This document shows positions 1 through 5,396 of a DNA stretch of 5,538 bases, piece after piece (position 1 is the stretch's first letter; every line of letters begins with the position of its first letter). Below the pieces are notes generated by a model. The model did not search any database. It was not told the origin of the DNA and saw only the letters and a list, made by a program, of their open reading frames with translations. The stretch lies in assembly GCA_003562555.1 (NCBI GenBank), contig PWUO01000005.1, forward strand, positions 1-5,538, in the 5' to 3' direction. The stretch is from Dehalococcoidia bacterium (GTDB lineage Bacteria; Chloroflexota; Dehalococcoidia; GIF9; AB-539-J10). The position numbers were made by a program, and so were the translations under genes.

Positions 1-301
1 AGACGCGGGCGACGATGCAGTCGACGTAGCGGCTCAGCACGCGTGCCACATCGGGTATCGGCTCACGCTGGCCCAACCCCACCTCCTGGGGCGACAGGTA
101 GAGGCAATGACCTCCCAGTTGCGTCACCGCAAGGTCAAAGCTGACGCGAGTCCTCAACGACGGCTTCTCGAACAGCAGGGCGACCGATCTCCATGGAAGC
201 AGGAAGCGCATACCCCCCTGCTTCATGACCAGTGCTTGTTCGATGAGTTGCTCAGCGTCTTCAGGACTCAGATCAACTACGGAGAGAAGGTCCTTCTTCA
301 C
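1..301 (-). CDS. argF: Ornithine carbamoyltransferase, N-terminal part (3' end outside window)
   Basis: This is the first 100 codons of a carbamoyltransferase, which makes citrulline from ornithine and carbamoyl phosphate in cytosolic arginine synthesis. Reading the minus strand from a GTG at 301-299 gives KKDLLSVVDLSPEDAEQL, the usual ArgF opening. It is followed by the carbamoyl-phosphate loop FEKPSLRTRVSF (residues 44-55, with S48-x-R-T-R52) and by GLGQREPIPDVARVLSRYVD (75-94), a strongly conserved ArgF stretch. The GTG start is favoured because an in-frame TAA lies only two codons upstream and the family normally begins just there. There is no Shine-Dalgarno, but a TATACT -10 sits 8 nt upstream, so the mRNA may be leaderless. 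The ornithine-binding HCLP and SMG regions lie outside the window, so acetylornithine or putrescine carbamoyltransferase cannot be fully excluded. It is divergent from polA. Confidence 0.9.
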   Translation of the reverse strand, partial: MKKDLLSVVDLSPEDAEQLIEQALVMKQGGMRFLLPWRSVALLFEKPSLRTRVSFDLAVTQLGGHCLYLSPQEVGLGQREPIPDVARVLSRYVDCIVARV

Positions 302-309
302 GAAGGCTT

Positions 310-318
310 AGTATATCA
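310..318 (-). promoter_or_regulatory. Extended -10 promoter element for argF
   Basis: The minus strand reads TGATATACT here: an extended -10 (TGn) plus TATACT, five of six matches to TATAAT. Eight bases separate it from the argF GTG, placing the expected transcription start at about 303-301, essentially on the start codon. No recognisable -35 is seen at 16-18 bp, which suits an extended -10 promoter. Seen in sequence; activity is inferred. Confidence 0.55.
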
Positions 319-332
319 CGAGGTGCGAAGCG

Positions 333-338
333 TATAAT
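333..338 (+). promoter_or_regulatory. -10 promoter element for polA
   Basis: This is a perfect TATAAT. The expected transcription start is about 345, one base before the ATG at 346, which predicts a leaderless polA mRNA. No good -35 is present 16-18 bp upstream; that position is taken by the -10 of the divergent argF promoter (310-315). The hexamer overlaps another in-frame ATG at 337-339, which would not be in the transcript if this promoter is used. Confidence 0.5.
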
Positions 339-345
339 GAGAGCG

Positions 346-3051
346 ATGCACTCACCGCAACCACGGTTGCTTCTGTTGATCGACGGCAACGCGCTGGTCC
401 ATCGGGCCTTCCACGCCCTCCCACCGCTGACGACGTCCAGGTCCGGCGAGATGGTCAACGCCGTGTATGGCTTCGCAAACACGCTGTTCAAAGTCGTCAA
501 CACCCATAATGCGAGCCATTGGGCGATCGCGTTCGACTATCCTGCCCCCACGTTCAGGCACGCGGCCTACGAGCAGTACAAAGCGCAGCGCCCTCCCACC
601 CCGGAGGAACTGAAGAGCCAGATCGTGCGCATCCATGAACTCGCGGAGGCGCTCGGCATTCCGGCTTTCGAGGTGGAGGGGTACGAGGCCGATGACATCC
701 TCGGAACGCTCGCACTTCAGGCACGCGACGCAGGCATGGATGCCGCCATCCTCACCGGTGACCGCGATCTGCTGCAACTGGTGCGTCCGGGAATCACGGT
801 TCTGCTGCCGGGCCGCAACTTCAGCGAAGCCGTGACATACGACGCAGCGGCCGTGGAGGCACGATTCGGCGTCTCTCCTGAGCAATTCACCGCATACAAG
901 GCGCTCGTCGGAGACTCATCGGACAACATCCCCGGTGTTCCCGGTGTGGGCGACAAGACCGCGGCGAAGCTGCTGTCGCAGTTCGAGAGCCTGGACGACC
1001 TGTTCAATCGGATCGACGAGGTGACGCCGGCGAGGATACAGGCTTCGCTCAGGGAATCAAACGGGCAGGCCCGTAAGAGTGAGGAACTCGGTCGCATAGT
1101 GACGAGCGTCCCGGTGCAGCTTTCCATCGAGGACTGCAGCATCGGCAGATATGATCGTGACCGGGCACTCGCGCTTCTCAAGGAACTGGAGTTCAGCAGC
1201 CTCGTGAACCGCCTTCCGGTCGCTTCGGCGAATGAGGCATCACCATCGAAGACGGACCCCCCTCAACAGATACGGCACGCTGCGACCATCCTGACGCCTG
1301 AAGGAGCCCCCAACCTGCAACAGGAATTGCAGGATGCGCCCGAGGTGGTGCTCTGTGCCGCCCTGTCCACAGACGGGCAGAACAGGACTCGCGAAGCGAG
1401 ACGTGCGGCACAGACCGATACAGTGCTTCGTGGAATAGGTATTTCCACCACGTCCGGTCGGCTCACCTATGTCCCTGTGATCGAGCCATCCACCGATGCC
1501 TCAGGTTCCTCAACACCGGGTTATTCGCTCGACGTCTTACGGCCACTGCTGGAACGGAACGATTGCATCAAGGTGTCCGACGACGTGAAGTCGCTCCTTC
1601 GCCGACTCTTAAGTCAAGGCATGCAGTACAAGGGTCCATGGTTCGATATTCCGGTGGCGGCGAGGCTCGTCTCGAGTCGGTTGGAGGAGAGTGAATTCGC
1701 AAACCTGTCGGACGACGACCTTGCGAACTGGCTGTCTGCACGGGCCACGGCATGCTGGGCCCTTCGTGCGCAACTTCAGGACGAGATGGAGCAACGTGAG
1801 GTGGCGGATCTATTCCGCGACGTGGAAATGCCTCTCGTTCCGGTACTGGCCGAGATGGAGCACAACGGCATACTCGTGGACACGCAGCGACTTCGGACGA
1901 TGTCGCGCACCCTCGGCGAGCAACTCTCAGCACTGGAGATCGATATCTACAACGCGGTGGGACACCGGTTCAACATCAACTCCCCCCGCCAGCTTGGCAA
2001 CGTGCTGTTCAACGAGCTCGGACTGCAGGGGGGGCGCAAGACAAGCAGCGGGTACTCCACCGAGGCATCGCTGCTCGAGACACTGAGGGGCGCCCATCCG
2101 GTGATCGACCTCGTGCTGCAATTCCGGCAACTGTCCAAATTGAAATCGACGTATGTAGACACGCTTCCCGGGCTGGTCAACCCGAGGACGGACAGACTGC
2201 ACACGATGTTCAGCCAGACGGGAACGACGACGGGACGGCTCTCTTCAAGCGAGCCCAACCTTCAGAACCTCCCGATTCGAACGGAACTGGGCAGGACGAT
2301 CCGTGCAGCCGTGACCGCACCAAAGGGATGGCTCCTGCTCAGTGCGGACTACTCGCAGATCGACCTGCGTGCACTGGCCCATCTTTCACAGGACAAGGCG
2401 CTTATCGCCGCATTCCTCAACAACGAGGATATCCATACGGCGACTGCCAGCCGGGTGTTCTCGGTGGACCCGAAAGAGGTGACGCCCGAGATGCGGCGTG
2501 CGGCGAAGGTGGTCAATTTCGGGGTTATCTACGGGATGAGCGACTATGGGCTTGAACAGGCCACCGAGTTCTCGCGGGCTGAAGCGGGCAAGTTCATCAA
2601 GGCCTACTTCGATCAATACCCCGGGGTACAGCGGTGGCTGGAAGCGACCAAAGCACAGGCTCGCGAGAACCTGTACGTGACCACGCTTCTCGGTCGAAGG
2701 CGGTACATCCCCGAGATACGCTCTTCGAACCGGCAGGTGCGCGAAGGGGCGGAGCGGATGGCGATCAACGCGCCGGTGCAGGGGACCTCGGCTGACATCA
2801 TCAAGGTGGCGATGGTGAGGATACGCGAGGCCATCGAGGAGCAGAAGCTGAAGAGCAGGATGCTGCTGCAGATTCACGACGAACTGCTGTTCGAGGCGCC
2901 GGAACGAGAGCTTTCCACACTGAGCGGAATGGTCAGAACACTGATGCGCTCTGCCGTGGAGCTCGCCGTTCCACTCAATGTCGAGCTTAAGTCAGGCCCC
3001 AACTGGGCAGACATGAAGCCGCTGACCTCGCAGGATTCCTCCGACTCATAG
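346..3051 (+). CDS. polA: DNA polymerase I (5' nuclease, inactive 3'-5' exonuclease, polymerase)
   Basis: A 901-residue Pol I, which fills repair gaps and removes Okazaki primers. The 5' nuclease domain (about 1-290) keeps its metal-binding acids: D13, D64, E114/D116/D117, D139/D141, D190/D193, followed by the helix-hairpin-helix GVPGVGDKTAAKLL. Residues about 305-490 match the 3'-5' exonuclease fold but lack the DxE pair and the third acidic motif, so proofreading is probably absent, as in Taq or Bst Pol I. The polymerase domain has motif A DYSQIDLR (catalytic D668; D673 where Glu is usual), the O-helix R717, K721, F725, Y729, and motif C IHDE (D845). Start: ATG 346 is chosen because a TATAAT at 333-338 predicts transcription from about 345. 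ATG 337, three codons earlier, has a GAGGTG at 320-325 but at a long 11-nt spacing. The C-terminus extends about 10 residues past the usual end, and the stop overlaps the convergent gene. Confidence 0.97.
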   Translation: MHSPQPRLLLLIDGNALVHRAFHALPPLTTSRSGEMVNAVYGFANTLFKVVNTHNASHWAIAFDYPAPTFRHAAYEQYKAQRPPTPEELKSQIVRIHELAEALGIPAFEVEGYEADDILGTLALQARDAGMDAAILTGDRDLLQLVRPGITVLLPGRNFSEAVTYDAAAVEARFGVSPEQFTAYKALVGDSSDNIPGVPGVGDKTAAKLLSQFESLDDLFNRIDEVTPARIQASLRESNGQARKSEELGRIVTSVPVQLSIEDCSIGRYDRDRALALLKELEFSSLVNRLPVASANEASPSKTDPPQQIRHAATILTPEGAPNLQQELQDAPEVVLCAALSTDGQNRTREARRAAQTDTVLRGIGISTTSGRLTYVPVIEPSTDASGSSTPGYSLDVLRPLLERNDCIKVSDDVKSLLRRLLSQGMQYKGPWFDIPVAARLVSSRLEESEFANLSDDDLANWLSARATACWALRAQLQDEMEQREVADLFRDVEMPLVPVLAEMEHNGILVDTQRLRTMSRTLGEQLSALEIDIYNAVGHRFNINSPRQLGNVLFNELGLQGGRKTSSGYSTEASLLETLRGAHPVIDLVLQFRQLSKLKSTYVDTLPGLVNPRTDRLHTMFSQTGTTTGRLSSSEPNLQNLPIRTELGRTIRAAVTAPKGWLLLSADYSQIDLRALAHLSQDKALIAAFLNNEDIHTATASRVFSVDPKEVTPEMRRAAKVVNFGVIYGMSDYGLEQATEFSRAEAGKFIKAYFDQYPGVQRWLEATKAQARENLYVTTLLGRRRYIPEIRSSNRQVREGAERMAINAPVQGTSADIIKVAMVRIREAIEEQKLKSRMLLQIHDELLFEAPERELSTLSGMVRTLMRSAVELAVPLNVELKSGPNWADMKPLTSQDSSDS

Positions 3052-4452
3052 CGCACGAAGGTACGCGTCAATATCAGCAGCAGCGCGCTTTCCTGCTCCC
3101 ATCGCACTGATAACCGTTGCCGCACCTGTCGCCATGTCGCCCCCACACCATACTCCCGTTCTGCTCGTGCGCCCGGTCTTATGATCGGTTGCTATGGTGC
3201 CTTCTCGCGTCAGTTCGAGACCGGGGGTCGTGGACGGAATCACCGGATTGGGCCTGGTGCCAAGTGCGATGATAGCAATGTCTATCTCCAGTTCAAACGC
3301 GGTATCGGGTTTGGCGATCGGGCGCCTGCGGCCGCTCGCATCGGGCTCACCCAGTTCCATCTCGTAGCATTCGACCGCACGGACGCTGGCCGATTCATCT
3401 CCAATGAATTTGCGGGGGTTGGTCAGCAGCTTGAAAATGACCCCCTCTTCCTTGGCGTTCTCCCGTTCCTCTTCACGTGCCGGCATCTCATGCTCCGAGC
3501 GGCGATAGATGATGTACACCTTCTCGGCGCCGAGGCGAAGGGCGCAGCGCGACGCATCCATGGCCACGTTTCCGCCGCCTACCACCGCGACCCTGCTGCC
3601 CGCACGGATCGGGGTGTCGTACTCAGGAAAGCGATACGCCTTCATGAGATTGACGCGAGTGAGAAACTCATTTGCAGAGTACACGTTGTTGAGGTTCTCA
3701 CCCGGGATATTGAGAAACATCGGAGCACCGGCACCCGGAGCGAGAAATACCGCGTCGAATCCTTCCTCAAACAGATCATCAACCGTCTCCGTTCTTCCGA
3801 CTACGTTGTTAAGTTCAATGGCCACACCGAGGGAGGTGACGTAGTCGACCTCCGCCTGCACGATGCGCTTGGGAAGTCTGAACTCGGGTATGCCGTACTT
3901 CAGCACCCCACCTGCGGTGTGCAGTGCCTCGAACAGCGTCACCTCGTGGCCCATCTTCGCCAGGTCCGCTGCGCAGGTCAGCCCCGCAGGACCGGCTCCG
4001 ACTACGGCGACGCGCCTTCCGCTGGGGGTCACATCGTCCGGCACGGAATCATCATCCTTTGAGTAGTTCAGTGCCCAGTCAGCTACGTAGCGTTCCAGCC
4101 TCCCGATCGCCACGGGAGCCCCCTTGCGTGCAAGGACGCATGCCACCTCGCACTGCTCCTCCTGAGGACAGACGCGGCCACACACTGCCGGCAGACTGTT
4201 CTTGTCCTTAAGCGCACGGGCTGCTTCAGCCATATCCCCTTCCCGAAGTGCCTTGATGAACTCGGGTATCTGCACGTTTACGGGGCAACCGTCCTTGCAG
4301 ACGGGTTTCGGGCACTGGAGACACCGCGAAGCCTCCTCGACAGCCTCATCCCACGTGTAGCCAAGGGACACCTCCTCGAAATTGCGTGCCCTGACCTCAG
4401 GATCCTGCTTCGCAACAGGCACTCTGTTGAGATTGACTTCCTTCTTAGCCAT
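3046..4452 (-). CDS. NfnB/SudA-type NADPH- and FAD-binding iron-sulfur oxidoreductase, large subunit (GltD-like)
   Basis: A 468-residue cytosolic flavoprotein of the GltD/NfnB/SudA family, partner of the small subunit encoded just upstream. The N-terminal ferredoxin-like domain has two cysteine sets for [4Fe-4S] clusters: C44, C47, C52, C56 (CLQCPKPVCKDGC) and C91, C95, C101, C105. Then come an FAD Rossmann motif VGAGPAG (151-157), an NADP(H) motif VGGGNVAMD (291-299) with Y316-R317-R318 that suits the NADP 2'-phosphate, and the C-terminal FAD contact GGDMATGAATVISAMGAGK (437-455). Length matches known NfnB (about 468 residues, from memory). ATG 4452 is chosen over an in-frame ATG at 4512: it has GAAAGGG 7 nt upstream, overlaps the previous stop (ATGGCTAA), and starts at the family's usual position. 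No glutamate synthase large subunit is nearby, so NfnB or SudA is more likely than GltD. Members of this family differ in activity (bifurcating transhydrogenase, sulfide dehydrogenase), so the exact reaction is open. Confidence 0.93.
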   Translation of the reverse strand: MAKKEVNLNRVPVAKQDPEVRARNFEEVSLGYTWDEAVEEASRCLQCPKPVCKDGCPVNVQIPEFIKALREGDMAEAARALKDKNSLPAVCGRVCPQEEQCEVACVLARKGAPVAIGRLERYVADWALNYSKDDDSVPDDVTPSGRRVAVVGAGPAGLTCAADLAKMGHEVTLFEALHTAGGVLKYGIPEFRLPKRIVQAEVDYVTSLGVAIELNNVVGRTETVDDLFEEGFDAVFLAPGAGAPMFLNIPGENLNNVYSANEFLTRVNLMKAYRFPEYDTPIRAGSRVAVVGGGNVAMDASRCALRLGAEKVYIIYRRSEHEMPAREEERENAKEEGVIFKLLTNPRKFIGDESASVRAVECYEMELGEPDASGRRRPIAKPDTAFELEIDIAIIALGTRPNPVIPSTTPGLELTREGTIATDHKTGRTSRTGVWCGGDMATGAATVISAMGAGKRAAADIDAYLRAL

Positions 4453-5287
4453 GCTGACACCCTTTCTGGCACTGGTGCAGGCGTTCAACCGAGGCTTTCT
4501 CTTCGTCGACATACGCCCTCTGGCGGCTCAGCAACAGATCCCAGTCCACGGTGTGGCCATCGAAATCCGGGCCGTCGACACAGGCGAGCCTCGTCTCTCC
4601 TCCCACCTCAACCCTGCACGCGCCACACATGCCGGTTCCATCCACCATGATCGGGTTGAGGCTCACAATCGTGGTGACGCCAAAAGGTTTCGAGGTGAGG
4701 GACGCGAACTTCATCATGACGGTCGGACCTATGGCGATGACCCGGTCCACCCGCTTCGTCTCCAGCAGCTCCTTGAGCGGCTCCGTCACCAACCCCTTGC
4801 GGCCGTAGCTGCCATCATCGGTCGAGACGATCAGTTCGTCACTGAACTCACGCAGCCGGTCCTCCCAGAACACCAGGTCCTTCGACCGGAACCCCATGAT
4901 GGATGTAACCCGGTTCCCCGCAGCCTTCAGACTTCGGGCGATGGGCACGATGGTTGCGATGGCAAATCCCCCGGCAACGCACACGACATTGCCGTAGTTC
5001 TCTATCTCCGTCGGCTTGCCCAGCGGACCAACGAAGTCGTCGATGGCATCACCCGCGTTGAGTGCAGCCAGCTTTTCGGTCGTAGCCCCCACCTCCATGA
5101 ACACCACGGTAACCGTGCCCGCCTCACGGTCCCAATCGGCGATCGTCAGCGGGATGCGTTCTCCCTCTTCCCCATGGCGAAGGATGATGAACTGGCCGGC
5201 ATTCGCCTTGCGAGCGACCCGGGGTGCCTTAATCTTCCACAGGTGAATGACGGGGGTCAGGTCCTGCTTCTCGAGTATCGGATACAT
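4445..5287 (-). CDS. NfnA/SudB-type FAD/NAD(H)-binding, [2Fe-2S] small subunit
   Basis: A 280-residue member of the ferredoxin-NADP reductase superfamily, close to SudB, NfnA and PyrK. It shows the FAD motif RIPLT (44-48), VGATTEKL (66-73), the flavin-domain GPLGKPTE (87-94), a nucleotide-binding loop VAGGFAIATIVPIARSL (104-120), and DDGSYGRKG (157-165). The cluster motif is D216, C221, C224, C236, ending in ACVDGPDFDGHTVDWD. As I recall from Thermotoga NfnA, an Asp plus three Cys with this spacing ligate the [2Fe-2S] cluster. The last residues add two more cysteines (C273, C277). The start ATG has GGAGGG just upstream (5291-5296). It is first in a two-gene operon, overlapping the large-subunit gene by 8 bp, the same small-then-large order as I recall for nfnAB. 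Stand-alone PyrK is less likely, since no pyrD is adjacent. Expected role: electron transfer between NAD(H) and the large subunit's flavin and iron-sulfur clusters. Confidence 0.93.
   Translation of the reverse strand: MYPILEKQDLTPVIHLWKIKAPRVARKANAGQFIILRHGEEGERIPLTIADWDREAGTVTVVFMEVGATTEKLAALNAGDAIDDFVGPLGKPTEIENYGNVVCVAGGFAIATIVPIARSLKAAGNRVTSIMGFRSKDLVFWEDRLREFSDELIVSTDDGSYGRKGLVTEPLKELLETKRVDRVIAIGPTVMMKFASLTSKPFGVTTIVSLNPIMVDGTGMCGACRVEVGGETRLACVDGPDFDGHTVDWDLLLSRQRAYVDEEKASVERLHQCQKGCQHG
4460..4466 (-). promoter_or_regulatory. Ribosome binding site for the large subunit
   Basis: The minus strand reads GAAAGGG, 7 nt before ATG 4452 and inside the end of the small-subunit gene. It is a partial Shine-Dalgarno match but well spaced. 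Together with the 8-bp gene overlap it supports this start over the ATG at 4512 and suggests translational coupling of the two subunits. Confidence 0.45.
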
Positions 5288-5290
5288 CGG

Positions 5291-5296
5291 CCCTCC
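5291..5296 (-). promoter_or_regulatory. Ribosome binding site for the small subunit
   Basis: The minus strand reads GGAGGG, 3-4 nt before the ATG at 5287. This strong Shine-Dalgarno at rather short spacing contrasts with argF and mutM, which have none. Confidence 0.7.
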
Positions 5297-5327
5297 GAAA
5301 ACGCGTTGTTACTGCACGGAAGGGACG

Positions 5328-5355
5328 ATTATACACCCACCGCCGGAGCGACCAA
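5328..5355 (-). promoter_or_regulatory. Promoter of the two-gene oxidoreductase operon
   Basis: The minus strand carries a perfect TATAAT at 5333-5328, with TTGGTC at 5355-5350 as a weak -35 (three of six matches, 16-bp spacer). The expected transcription start near 5321 gives a leader of about 33 nt containing the GGAGGG ribosome site. The -10 is convincing; the -35 is tentative. Confidence 0.5.
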
Positions 5356-5362
5356 ACCTTGG
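5352..5362. repeat. Short inverted repeat CCAA-ACC-TTGG between divergent promoters
   Basis: CCAA (5352-5355) and TTGG (5359-5362) form a perfect 4-bp inverted repeat around ACC. Each arm is the TTGG of one of the two divergent -35 candidates. The 7-mer GCCGGAG occurs as a direct repeat at 5342-5348 and 5362-5368, 20 bp apart, flanking it. This may simply be two back-to-back -35 boxes, or an operator; the arms are short enough that chance is possible. Confidence 0.3.
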
Positions 5363-5387
5363 CCGGAGAGACGGCATAGACTACACT
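5359..5387 (+). promoter_or_regulatory. Promoter of mutM
   Basis: TTGGCC at 5359-5364 (four of six matches to TTGACA), a 17-bp spacer, then TACACT at 5382-5387 as the -10. The expected transcription start is about 5394, three bases before the ATG, so the mRNA would be nearly leaderless. A second possible -10, TAGACT, lies at 5377-5382. Confidence 0.4.
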
Positions 5388-5396
5388 ACGGTTCCG

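Noticed and set aside
107..337. Plus-strand open frame of 76 codons upstream of polA
   Set aside because: It is antisense to argF, whose minus-strand translation is unmistakable, and it has no family features of its own.
2386..2877. Minus-strand open frame of 163 codons, along with others antisense or out of frame within polA
   Set aside because: polA is continuous and recognisable across its whole length; these are composition-driven shadows.
3076..3100. Possible terminator hairpin AGCAG...CTGCT after polA
   Set aside because: The stem is only 5 bp with no following T-run, and it lies in the Ala-rich coding end of the opposing gene.
3181..4062. Long plus-strand open frame of 293 codons
   Set aside because: It is antisense to the large subunit, whose reading frame carries all the cluster, FAD and NADP motifs. 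The plus-strand translation shows no recognisable domain; such frames are common in GC-rich DNA.
3046..4452. Annotation as glutamate synthase small subunit (GltD)
   Set aside because: The fold is shared, but no GltB is adjacent, and the gene is paired with a SudB/NfnA-type partner in an overlapping operon.
4453..4512. Extended start (ATG 4512) for the large subunit, adding 20 residues
   Set aside because: The extra residues (MSTKRKPRLNACTSARKGVS) lie wholly inside the small-subunit gene and are not family-like. ATG 4452 has a ribosome site and the family's usual start position.
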